Positions 18,303 to 25,460 of a stretch of 30,898 nt of DNA are shown here, one piece after another. This stretch comes from a virus. Made by a program: the position numbers and the translations under genes. Numbering within the stretch: the first letter of the stretch is position 1; each line of letters starts with the position of its first letter. The stretch spans positions 1 to 30,898 of the IMG/VR virus record IMGVR_UViG_3300042372_000278; one strand, written 5' to 3'. The notes under the pieces were generated by a model. It worked only from the letters and a program-made list of their open reading frames with translations. It was not told the origin of the DNA and searched no databases.

Positions 18303-18318
18303 TGTGAGATAGGTCACA
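18303..18318. promoter_or_regulatory. Crp/GlxR-like operator, divergent gap, site 2
   Basis: TGTGA-GATAGG-TCACA, centre to centre 25 bases from site 1. Tandem sites could serve both directions. Confidence 0.72.
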
Positions 18319-18424
18319 AATGACCATTCATTATGGGCGCACTATCCGAAATGTCCGTTTTGCCCAAATCGTGTATCATACATGTAAAAAATATATTAAC
18401 ATTTTCTTAAATCTGAAAAAGCAG

Positions 18425-18452
18425 TTGACTAGAATATATGGCGGTGTATAAT
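18425..18452 (+). promoter_or_regulatory. sigma-70 promoter TTGACT-N16-TATAAT
   Basis: TTGACT (18425-18430), 16 bases, TATAAT (18447-18452). The ATG at 18459 follows after six bases, again a leaderless arrangement. Confidence 0.75.
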
Positions 18453-18458
18453 AAGAGC

Positions 18459-19187
18459 ATGGAACCATATGCATCTATAGTTAAAAATCAGATTGATCAA
18501 ATTCTAGAAAAAGAACCTAATGCGGTTCTAATTGAAGATAACATAGTTGTATTAAAAAACTGGCTATCAGATGATCTTTGCGACAAACTAGTAAGCCATG
18601 TAGAATCATTTGGAGAAGATATCTGGTGGGACAGAAATAAAAGAGAATGGTGGCATGGCAAGTTCTTTTTTATAGAAGATCCAGAACTTGATGAAGAGCT
18701 AAAACATATGCGTATAAGGCTACAGGAGCTCTTTAGACAGGAGCTTTGGGTCGAAAGCATGAACTCTGTTCATAGAATGACCAAGGGGCAGTCTATGTTC
18801 TTACATGCTGATAATTTGTCGGAATCACTAGGTATGGATAATAAATGCGTATTTGGTGTAACACACTATCTAAGCAATTTTGACGGTGGTGAAATATCCT
18901 ATCCAAATGTTAAGTTTATGTATAAACCTGAAAAGGGAGATTTGCTGCTACATCCTGGATTTGAAAAATATGCACACTATACAGAAGAAGTAAAAGGTGA
19001 TAGGGTTAGATATATTGTAGCTGGATTTGCTTCACTTCCAGAAGCGCAAGCATTAAGAGAAAATGACCAGCTATATGAGGGTATTAATGCAATTAAAATG
19101 TCTAGTGCTATAACTGGAGAATATGGCGAAAATGATTTGCCAAAGAATTTCTACACTTTGCCATTTGAACATTCGGAAAAAAAATAA
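18459..19187 (+). CDS. Fe(II)/2-oxoglutarate dioxygenase family protein
   Basis: 242 aa from the ATG at 18459. A start at 18438 would lie upstream of the -10 and is rejected. Predicted iron ligands are H116-A-D118 and H173, with R182 or R184 for 2OG. The core strands 'VTHYLSNFDGGEISYPNVKF' and 'PEKGDLLLHPGF' are typical of prolyl hydroxylase-like enzymes. The N-terminal helix and 'LIEDNIVVLKNWLSDDLCDKL' match the usual lead. Substrate unknown. First gene of the right plus-strand block. Confidence 0.86.
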   Translation: MEPYASIVKNQIDQILEKEPNAVLIEDNIVVLKNWLSDDLCDKLVSHVESFGEDIWWDRNKREWWHGKFFFIEDPELDEELKHMRIRLQELFRQELWVESMNSVHRMTKGQSMFLHADNLSESLGMDNKCVFGVTHYLSNFDGGEISYPNVKFMYKPEKGDLLLHPGFEKYAHYTEEVKGDRVRYIVAGFASLPEAQALRENDQLYEGINAIKMSSAITGEYGENDLPKNFYTLPFEHSEKK

Positions 19188-19196
19188 ATTTAAGTA

Positions 19197-19226
19197 TTGA
19201 CTTCAATAAAAGTTAAATGCTACACT
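19197..19226 (+). promoter_or_regulatory. promoter candidate TTGACT-N18-TACACT
   Basis: Just after the oxygenase gene. It would produce a leader of about 190 bases before the 25-aa peptide and then the tRNA-Ile. Confidence 0.55.
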
Positions 19227-19229
19227 TAG

Positions 19230-19420
19230 TTTGCTTTGTGGGGGCTTACCCTGAAACTCAATATGTACCAGATATAATCTGTGGGTATTTCAGGACTGCT
19301 TCTCTATCTTTCCAAAAAGTTAAAATTTGGGGGGTAGGGGGGCTTTCCTAAAATCTAATATCCCCAGATAAATCATTAAAAAACATAAAGAAAATACATA
19401 AGAAAAGGCGGGATAGAAAG
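19230..19420 (+). other. structured, gene-free leader
   Basis: CCTGAAA (19249-19255) can pair with TTTCAGG near 19290, enclosing CAGAT-ata-ATCTG. Further on are two G6 runs separated by TA near 19329-19343. No coding frame. Could be a leader RNA or transcript end; no known riboswitch recognised. Confidence 0.4.
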
Positions 19421-19498
19421 ATGAAGAATCTTATTGCAGTAGCCATAATAACTGTCATTACTTTTATCCTTGGCATACTCATACAGATAATAGGCTAA
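19421..19498 (+). CDS. 25-aa transmembrane peptide (candidate)
   Basis: MKNLIAVAIITVITFILGIL..., almost entirely one membrane helix. AAGGCGGG lies upstream. Single-helix peptides of this size occur in phages, but coding is unproven. Confidence 0.45.
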   Translation: MKNLIAVAIITVITFILGILIQIIG

Positions 19499-19503
19499 TA
19501 TAA

Positions 19504-19578
19504 GGGCCTATAGCTTAATCTGGTTAAAGCAATTGTCTTATATGCAATCGACTTTGGGTTCAAATCCCAATAGGCCTA
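19504..19578 (+). tRNA. tRNA-Ile, anticodon TAT
   Basis: Acceptor GGGCCTA pairs with TAGGCCT (one G.U), discriminator A, no encoded CCA. D stem GCTT/AAGC with loop AATCTGGTTA. Anticodon stem ATTGT/GCAAT around CTTATAT (anticodon 19539-19541). T arm TTGGG-TTCAAAT-CCCAA. It reads AUA, a codon used heavily by the plus-strand genes here. Confidence 0.92.
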
Positions 19579-19579
19579 C

Positions 19580-19608
19580 TTGGTTTCTCATTTAATAAGG
19601 AGTATAAT
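19580..19608 (+). promoter_or_regulatory. promoter candidate TTGGTT-N17-TATAAT
   Basis: Directly behind the tRNA-Ile. The ATG at 19615 is six bases after the -10, but a Shine-Dalgarno AAGGAG (19597-19602) is also present, so this gene could be translated from a longer transcript too. Confidence 0.5.
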
Positions 19609-19614
19609 ACTTAT

Positions 19615-19767
19615 ATGCTAGCTTATGATGTCCCTCTTTCCGCCCTCCTTTTTGTGATATGGGCTGGGTTACCAGCAGAATACACAGATCAGCCTACTGA
19701 GGAAGAAATCCTGGCATATATCCAGATGTTGAAGAATATCATAGATAATGAAAATAATGGTCTCTAA
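19615..19767 (+). CDS. small hypothetical protein, 50 aa
   Basis: MLAYDVPLSALLFVIWAGLP, a hydrophobic start that may be a short membrane or signal segment, then an acidic helix 'EEEILAYIQMLKNIIDN'. Function unknown. Confidence 0.58.
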   Translation: MLAYDVPLSALLFVIWAGLPAEYTDQPTEEEILAYIQMLKNIIDNENNGL

Positions 19768-19818
19768 TTTTCGGCTCACTTTTCGCCGCACTTTCTGAAA
19801 TCAATAAGGAGATATGTT

Positions 19819-20571
19819 ATGTCTATAGAAGTTGAAATATACAACGATAAAATTTTTTATTTTAAAAATGCAATACCTAATTCTAAAGAAATTCTAAAGT
19901 ATATAGAATCTACGTCAAATGATATTATTACCGATTGGCTACCATGGGGAAATAAATATGCGTTTTCATTAGAGCAAAAAAAAGATTGGGAAGAATTAGG
20001 AATTACTCCAGAAGACTTTGGGTTAGCTAAATGTATATATGACCCAAACTGGTTTGACCCACATAAAAAAGATACTGAAAGTCATTGGGTATTTGAATCT
20101 ATTAATAAAGCTGTTATAGATTGCTCAGATAAGTATGCAAATTATTTAGGGATAGACACTACCTTGAATCCTAGAATCCCATCGCCTGGGTATGTTATTG
20201 GTAAATACAACTCTATGCAATCTAGAGGACTGCACACAGACTGCCCCTATGATGACCTAGAGCACTCCTTTGTCATATATTACAATGATGATTATTCTGA
20301 TGGATATTTATATTTTCCAAACTATAATTTACAAATAAAACCAGAATCTGGAAGCATCATCATGTTTAAATCTTCGGATCTAGATAATGAACATGAAGCT
20401 GTTCCTAATATAGGTTTTAAGTACATAACCCCACATTTTTGGAGAATGGGTCCATCACAAGGGTTTGTACCTTGGGGATTCAAAGATGTTAAATTACCAG
20501 AAGACATAACTAATGATTTTTATAACTTAGAAACAGTAGAAAGAAATAAAAAACGGATATTTGGTGAATGA
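19819..20571 (+). CDS. 2OG-Fe(II) oxygenase-like protein with Lys in place of the 2OG Arg
   Basis: 250 aa. H139-T-D141 and H192 form the iron triad. At the position where the other four oxygenases have Arg, this protein has K201 ('NIGFKYITPHFW'). Lys can bind 2OG in some subfamilies, so it may still be active. 'FVIYYNDDYSDGYLYFPNYN' is the usual core strand pair. AAGGAGAT precedes the ATG. It overlaps the next oxygenase by four bases (ATGA). Confidence 0.82.
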   Translation: MSIEVEIYNDKIFYFKNAIPNSKEILKYIESTSNDIITDWLPWGNKYAFSLEQKKDWEELGITPEDFGLAKCIYDPNWFDPHKKDTESHWVFESINKAVIDCSDKYANYLGIDTTLNPRIPSPGYVIGKYNSMQSRGLHTDCPYDDLEHSFVIYYNDDYSDGYLYFPNYNLQIKPESGSIIMFKSSDLDNEHEAVPNIGFKYITPHFWRMGPSQGFVPWGFKDVKLPEDITNDFYNLETVERNKKRIFGE

Positions 20572-21164
20572 TGGATAAAGTATACTTAGATGAAAACATA
20601 TTTTATATAGAAGATTTTATATCTAAAGAAGATATTGCCAAAATTCAAAAATCTATAAAGTCTAATTCTTACATTGAAGATTATGGACATTTAGCTCACA
20701 CATCTTTAATTTTAACAGAAAAAAGTTTAGTTGAAACTTGGAATTTTTATTTATCTAAATTAGAGGATATTTTTAATAACTCAACCGAATGGTTAGTACG
20801 TCCATATACAGACTTTATCTCATTAATTAAATATAGAAATATTGATTTTTTATCAAAAGACACTCCTATAGAGTTTTTAAACTCGGAATATATAATGCCA
20901 CCGCATGCAGATGACGTTTCATACGATCTATCTGAAAAAGATTTAAATGAAAGAAAGTCTTTTGTATCAAAAGGTTTAGTTATATTTATTAATGATGATT
21001 TTGATGACGGTGAAATTGTTTATGTTAATAAAGGCATATCTGTAAAGCCAAAATCTGGAACTCTAATTTGTCACCCTGGCACAAAAGAATACTCCCATGC
21101 AGTAAATAGATTTTATAATGGAGATAGAGTCATAGCGTCAATGTTTGTTCACAAAAAAATTTAA
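20568..21164 (+). CDS. Fe(II)/2-oxoglutarate dioxygenase family protein
   Basis: 198 aa, the shortest of the five. H113-A-D115, H177 and R187 are the predicted metal and 2OG residues. 'LVIFINDDFDDGEIVYVNKG' and 'PKSGTLICHPGTKEYSH' are conserved core segments. Two adjacent ATGs (20568, 20571). The ATGA overlap suggests the two enzymes are made together, perhaps as partners. Confidence 0.86.
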   Translation: MMDKVYLDENIFYIEDFISKEDIAKIQKSIKSNSYIEDYGHLAHTSLILTEKSLVETWNFYLSKLEDIFNNSTEWLVRPYTDFISLIKYRNIDFLSKDTPIEFLNSEYIMPPHADDVSYDLSEKDLNERKSFVSKGLVIFINDDFDDGEIVYVNKGISVKPKSGTLICHPGTKEYSHAVNRFYNGDRVIASMFVHKKI

Positions 21165-21181
21165 TTATATAGATAAAAATA

Positions 21182-21215
21182 AAACCCCAATCAGAGGCGG
21201 ATCCGATTGGGGTTT
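21182..21215. terminator. bidirectional rho-independent terminator
   Basis: AAACCCCAATC pairs with GATTGGGGTTT (11 pairs, 12-base loop), with A- and T-rich flanks, between convergent genes. A second hairpin CTTACGT-gcat-ACGTAAG and a third TTACGT follow. Confidence 0.85.
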
Positions 21216-21278
21216 AGCACTTACGTGCATACGTAAGGAGTATTATCTCAACTTACGTAATTTTATTTTTTTCTTCTT

Positions 21279-21410
21279 ATGCTAAAAAATCTAATAAAAA
21301 GATTTTCTATTCTACATTCAAAACATTTACAAAGTGACAAAACCTGGTTATCCATTCTAAAGTATGGAGTTTTCATGACTTGGCTAAAATGTTTAGGTGA
21401 CATAAACTAA
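21279..21410 (+). CDS. basic 43-aa frame (weak candidate)
   Basis: MLKNLIKRFSILHSKHLQSD..., basic with an amphipathic character. No ribosome-binding site and it follows a strong terminator, so coding is doubtful. Confidence 0.28.
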   Translation: MLKNLIKRFSILHSKHLQSDKTWLSILKYGVFMTWLKCLGDIN

Positions 21411-21427
21411 TTATATCACTTTTATAA

Positions 21428-21625
21428 TTATTGCTGAGCTAGTATATCATTTTCATCAAGCTTATTGTATATTTCAGACATAAAATAAACCATAGCTGGA
21501 CGTGCTTCATTTGTTTTTGATTCTACTTCTTCTTCAGTCATTCCAGACATCAAAGCCATTTTTGTATTTATAGTCTCATATACTGCAACCATAAGCTCTA
21601 CTACTGATTCTTTATCCTTATTCAT
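21428..21625 (-). CDS. hypothetical helical protein, 65 aa
   Basis: Start taken at the ATG at 21625 (8-base overlap with the upstream gene); 21634 is possible. 'VVELMVAVYETINTKMALMS' and 'ARPAMVYFMSEIYNKLDEND' are Met-rich helices. Last gene of a five-gene minus island. Confidence 0.66.
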   Translation of the reverse strand: MNKDKESVVELMVAVYETINTKMALMSGMTEEEVESKTNEARPAMVYFMSEIYNKLDENDILAQQ

Positions 21626-21821
21626 TCTTTTCATCTTCCGCTCTAAATGCTGGGGAAGGTCCCAGCAAAAATCCATCTTCATGATATTTTACCATTTTTT
21701 CAATCTCATTACTACCCCCATTTAATTTAGCTATTAGGCATAATACATCATATATCCTATGGAGCATTATGTAGTTAACCATAGGGAGATTGTCTTCTAA
21801 ATTATTACTCGGATTTTCCAT
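21618..21821 (-). CDS. hypothetical helical protein, 67 aa
   Basis: 'LPMVNYIMLHRIYDVLCLIA' then 'YHEDGFLLGPSPAF'. The layout (helix, then a short 'GxxLGPxP' loop) recurs in small phage proteins near tail genes, function unknown. It overlaps both neighbours. Confidence 0.66.
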   Translation of the reverse strand: MENPSNNLEDNLPMVNYIMLHRIYDVLCLIAKLNGGSNEIEKMVKYHEDGFLLGPSPAFRAEDEKNE

Positions 21822-22008
21822 CTTTTACTTTCATATCTTCAAGCAATTCATCTATAGTTGTTAAGCCTCTAGATTTAGCTTCTTCAGCATATTCTTTAAC
21901 TACAATAAGTGCTTTTTCTGCAAGAAGCAAACCAGGCATATGCATACATGGTATATTCCTTGCTACCTTAGCTCTTAAAGCCTCATCAAATTCGTTATTT
22001 AGCGGCAT
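21805..22008 (-). CDS. hypothetical helical protein, 67 aa
   Basis: 'CMHMPGLLLAEKALIVVKEY' and 'TTIDELLEDMKVKDGKSE'. No family recognised. Overlaps the gene on each side by 14-17 bases. Confidence 0.66.
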   Translation of the reverse strand: MPLNNEFDEALRAKVARNIPCMHMPGLLLAEKALIVVKEYAEEAKSRGLTTIDELLEDMKVKDGKSE

Positions 22009-22192
22009 TACTTACACTCTCCAGCATTTTTGAATAAACAGCACTTCCAATATAATTTTTATATTGGCAAGAAATACAGTATACAAATATTTTTTCTTTT
22101 TCGTCTTGATTAGAAAAGAGAAGACCTTGGTCTAATGGACAAACCATCTCTGACACAAGGCCTTCCCTTGACAGAGCTAAATACTTAGACAC
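21995..22192 (-). CDS. zinc-ribbon protein, 65 aa (GTG start)
   Basis: C18-P-L-D and C39-I-S-C42 give a zinc ribbon ('VCPLDQGLLFSN', 'FVYCISCQYKNYIG'). The reading frame has no upstream ATG; GTG at 22192 is the likely start though no ribosome-binding site is clear. Similar short ribbons occur in large T4-like phages. Confidence 0.66.
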   Translation of the reverse strand: MSKYLALSREGLVSEMVCPLDQGLLFSNQDEKEKIFVYCISCQYKNYIGSAVYSKMLESVSNAAK

Positions 22193-22216
22193 TACTTGTA
22201 TCTTAATATTAACCCC

Positions 22217-22780
22217 TTACTCTTTTTTAGATGGAAACTTGTCTAACCACTCTTTTGTTCGAGGAGTTAAACCTTTCCATGACGACCAATCTTGACCGCC
22301 ATTGGTCATATAATACGTTATCTCTGCGTTGATTGCTGGATCGAATAACGAGTAGTTACTATCCAGTTTGAATTTTTCTTTACGATCATCACCTAGGTTT
22401 CCCAACATGTTGATCTGAAAAATTCCATAGGAACTGTCTCCAGTTTTCCTGTTGCCGTTATAAGCCATTGGGCGTCCATTAGACTCCTTTTTAGCTACAG
22501 CCCACGCCATTTTAAGGGCGCTACCCTCAAAGCCTACAGCCTTGAGAAGTTCAACCAATTCTTTGTCTGTTAAAGACTCTGATGGTTTCCACACAGTATT
22601 GCTGAATTGCTCCAGCTTTTCCTTGTTAAGTTGTGCTTCGGTTTTTACTTCTGGTTTTACAACCAGTGCAGATGCTGATTGAATTATTTCTGGTTGACCA
22701 GTAAATAAAAACAGTACAGCTACTGCTATTGCAACATAGTGATGTAAAACATCGCTAAGTTTTTGTTTTATATTCTCCAT
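22217..22780 (-). CDS. membrane-anchored lytic transglycosylase-like protein
   Basis: 187 aa from the ATG at 22780, where GGAGG lies eight bases upstream. A hydrophobic segment (residues ~15-31, 'YVAIAVAVLFLFTG') acts as signal peptide or anchor. The C-terminal domain from about residue 75 shows lysozyme-like SLT features: catalytic Glu in 'AVAKKESNGRP', 'SSYGIFQIN' and 'NAEITYYMTNGGQDWSSW'. Such enzymes cleave peptidoglycan glycan strands, for host lysis or during DNA entry. The lysis role is supported only by the holin candidate at 25151. Confidence 0.82.
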   Translation of the reverse strand: MENIKQKLSDVLHHYVAIAVAVLFLFTGQPEIIQSASALVVKPEVKTEAQLNKEKLEQFSNTVWKPSESLTDKELVELLKAVGFEGSALKMAWAVAKKESNGRPMAYNGNRKTGDSSYGIFQINMLGNLGDDRKEKFKLDSNYSLFDPAINAEITYYMTNGGQDWSSWKGLTPRTKEWLDKFPSKKE

Positions 22781-22813
22781 AGGCATTTCCTCCAATAGAG
22801 ATAACGAACTATA

Positions 22814-22843
22814 AGAATACCATTAAACTTTACAATATGTCAA
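22814..22843 (-). promoter_or_regulatory. promoter TTGACA-N18-TATTCT
   Basis: Perfect -35 (22843-22838), 18 bases, TATTCT (22819-22814), for the minus island starting at 22780. Unlike the 6.5-18 kb block it has no TGTCAG motif. Confidence 0.65.
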
Positions 22844-22988
22844 CCTAAAAATATGATTTTATTTATTCTAGTTAACTAATAATAGTGATTGTTTTAAAAT
22901 TATTTTTTACCCTTCCTTTCTATAAAGAACTTTGGTAGAATAGGACTCTTACTAAATTTTATGTGCCATATGGCGGAAAAGAGACAAA

Positions 22989-25079
22989 ATGACAAAAATA
23001 AAAAACTTTAATCAATCCTCAGACTACTTTGAGGAAAAGCCAATGGTAATGCTTCAGCCAAATTCTGATAGTGCATTGATAAATAACCCATATGAAAACT
23101 TTATAGCTATTTCTAGATATGCAAGATGGATACCAGATCTTAATAGAAGAGAAACATGGAAAGAAACTGTAGATAGATACTTTGACTTTATGCTTAATAA
23201 CTTGAAAGAAAATTTTAACTATACTCCAGATGATATATTGCTTTCTAATCTTAAGGATGCTGTATATAAGAGAAATGTAATGCCTTCTATGAGAGCTGTC
23301 ATGACTTCTGGTCCCGCCTTAGAAAGAGATAATGTTGCTGGCTATAACTGTTCTTATTTGCCAGTAGATCACCCAAGAGCATTTGACGAAACCATGTATA
23401 TCTTGATGTGTGGTTCTGGAGTTGGTTTCTCGGTAGAATATAAATATATTAATAAGCTCCCGTCTATTCCACAATCTTTAGAAAAAGTCTCTGATGTTAT
23501 TGTTGTAGAAGATTCTAAAACTGGATGGGCAACAGCATATAAGCTACTATTGAAGAATTTGTGGGATGGAAAGATTCCATCTTTTGATGTTACAAAAGTT
23601 AGACCAGCAGGAGCCAGACTTAAAACTATGGGTGGAAGATCTTCTGGACCTCAACCGCTAGTTAACCTTTTTGATTTTACAATTGCAAAATTTAAGACTG
23701 CAGCTGGAAGACAGCTTAAGCCAATTGAAGCCCATGACATAATGTGTAAGATTGGCGAGGTTGTTGTTGTTGGAGGAGTTCGTAGATCAGCTATGATCTC
23801 CTTGTCTAATATCAATGACATAGAGATGGCGCAAGCAAAGTCTGGAAACTGGTGGGAAAACAATCCTCAACGTGCTCTTTCAAACAACTCAGTAGCGTAT
23901 TCTAGAAAACCAGACATGGAGCAGTTTATATCTGAATGGAAGTCTTTGTATGATTCAAAGTCTGGAGAAAGAGGAATCTATAACGTTGCTGCAGCACAAA
24001 AACAAGCTGCATTAAGTGGAAGAGATCCAGAAATACATTATGGCACTAACCCATGCTCAGAAATCATATTGAGACCTAATCAGTTCTGTAATTTGTCAGA
24101 AGTTGTTATTCGTGAAGATGATAATGAAGAGTCAGTTTCTTTAAAAGTTGAGCTTGCTTCAGTTCTTGGAACATGGCAATCAACATTGACAAACTTTAAG
24201 TACATCAGAGAGGTTTGGAAAAAGAATACAGAAGAAGAAAGACTTCTTGGTGTATCTCTAACTGGACAGTTTGGAAATTCTTATTTTTCTGGTAAGTATC
24301 AGGCACACAAGCCAGAAGGCTACACATGCAGATATAGCTGTGAAGGAAATTGCAAAAATAAAGATCATATTAAAGAAGATGATCACCTACGTCTTGAGCA
24401 TGCTCTACAAAGACTTAAGGTCAGAGCCAAAGAAGCAAATGTTAAGGAAGCGTCAAATATAGGAATTAACCCATCAGCTTCAGTTACATGTGTAAAGCCT
24501 TCTGGAACAGTTTCTCAACTTACTGGAGTTTCTTCTGGCATGCACCCTTGGCATTCTGAGTATTACATTAGAACTGTTCGTGGGTCTAAGGGAGATCCTA
24601 TTTCAATTTTTCTTAAAGAGATTGGAATTCCAGTAGAAGACGATGTAATGAAGCCTAACGAAACTTATGTTTTTTCTTTCCCAGTAAAAGCACCAAATGG
24701 AGCAACATTAAGAAAAGATCTCACTGCCATAGAGCACCTAGAGCTTTGGATGATTTATCAGAAGGCTTGGTGTGACCATAAGCCATCTATTACAGTTTCT
24801 GTTAAAGATGATGAATGGATGGAGGTTGGTGCTTGGGTTTACAAAAACTTTGATGATCTTTCTGGAATCTCTTTCCTTCCATATTCTGATCATTCTTACA
24901 AGCAAGCTCCATATCAAGAAGTTGGTAAGGAAGAGTATGACGAGCTGGTGTCAAGAATGCCTAAAAGCATTAGATGGGAAGATTTATCTTTTTATGAAAC
25001 AGAAGATGGTACCTCTATAAATGCTACACTTGCCTGTAGCTCTGATGGTAATTGTGAATTGGTAGATATTAGCGCATAG
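22989..25079 (+). CDS. nrdJ: class II (adenosylcobalamin-dependent) ribonucleoside-triphosphate reductase
   Basis: 696 aa, close to the monomeric Lactobacillus leichmannii type (about 740). Reduces ribonucleotides to deoxyribonucleotides for phage DNA synthesis without oxygen dependence. Key residues: C121 ('YNCSYLPVD') and C367 as the redox pair, C356 radical Cys and E358 in 'NPCSEIILRP', substrate motifs 'MPSMRAVMTSGP' and 'KPSGTVSQLTGVSSG', and C-terminal shuttle cysteines C683/C689. A Cys cluster (C447, C451, C455) sits in an apparent insertion at ~440-465. It requires host or environmental B12. TAGAAT at 22936 may be its -10. Confidence 0.93.
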   Translation: MTKIKNFNQSSDYFEEKPMVMLQPNSDSALINNPYENFIAISRYARWIPDLNRRETWKETVDRYFDFMLNNLKENFNYTPDDILLSNLKDAVYKRNVMPSMRAVMTSGPALERDNVAGYNCSYLPVDHPRAFDETMYILMCGSGVGFSVEYKYINKLPSIPQSLEKVSDVIVVEDSKTGWATAYKLLLKNLWDGKIPSFDVTKVRPAGARLKTMGGRSSGPQPLVNLFDFTIAKFKTAAGRQLKPIEAHDIMCKIGEVVVVGGVRRSAMISLSNINDIEMAQAKSGNWWENNPQRALSNNSVAYSRKPDMEQFISEWKSLYDSKSGERGIYNVAAAQKQAALSGRDPEIHYGTNPCSEIILRPNQFCNLSEVVIREDDNEESVSLKVELASVLGTWQSTLTNFKYIREVWKKNTEEERLLGVSLTGQFGNSYFSGKYQAHKPEGYTCRYSCEGNCKNKDHIKEDDHLRLEHALQRLKVRAKEANVKEASNIGINPSASVTCVKPSGTVSQLTGVSSGMHPWHSEYYIRTVRGSKGDPISIFLKEIGIPVEDDVMKPNETYVFSFPVKAPNGATLRKDLTAIEHLELWMIYQKAWCDHKPSITVSVKDDEWMEVGAWVYKNFDDLSGISFLPYSDHSYKQAPYQEVGKEEYDELVSRMPKSIRWEDLSFYETEDGTSINATLACSSDGNCELVDISA

Positions 25080-25150
25080 TGGTACAATTATATAATTGGG
25101 CTTAGGCTCAAAATTCCTGGGCACACCGCCTAGAAATAAGGAGGATCAAA

Positions 25151-25384
25151 ATGGCAAAAGCTAAAGAAGATCTTAATGGAGATGGAAAGGTTACAATGCA
25201 AGAGAAGATTCTAGCAGCACTAGCAAGTTATGGACGTCATTTTCTAGGAGCGGCAATCGCCCTATATATGACAGGCAACACCAGCCCAAGAGACCTACTA
25301 CTTGGCGGATTCGCTGCCACAGCACCCGTAATTTTGAAAGCACTAAACCCTAATGAACCATCATTTGGGTTTACCAACAAGTAA
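25151..25384 (+). CDS. holin candidate with EF-hand-like loop, 77 aa
   Basis: Residues 7-14 'DLNGDGKV' form an EF-hand-type Ca-binding loop. A hydrophobic segment follows ('FLGAAIALYMTG', then 'LLLGGFAATAPVILKAL'), with 'LNPNEPSFG' at the end as in many actinophage holins. Two short membrane helices after a charged N-terminus would fit a class II holin. AAGGAGG lies before the ATG. It sits between the reductase and tail genes, away from the transglycosylase-like gene; a structural role is the alternative. Confidence 0.58.
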   Translation: MAKAKEDLNGDGKVTMQEKILAALASYGRHFLGAAIALYMTGNTSPRDLLLGGFAATAPVILKALNPNEPSFGFTNK

Positions 25385-25404
25385 ACAAAAAATAGTCGAT
25401 TAGA

Positions 25405-25438
25405 AATACTCCTGTGCTAAAATTAGTACAGGAGTATT
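25405..25438. repeat. 34-base near-perfect inverted repeat
   Basis: A 16-base arm (25405-25420) pairs with 25423-25438 with one mismatch and a two-base centre. It lies between the holin candidate and the tail cassette. No U-tract; could be an operator, an RNase III site or a transcription pause. Confidence 0.6.
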
Positions 25439-25460
25439 CCTATTTAGGAGACTATGGCAA

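Noticed and set aside
19329-19343. G-quadruplex from two G6 runs
   Set aside because: Only two runs separated by TA; a standard four-run motif with loops is not present.
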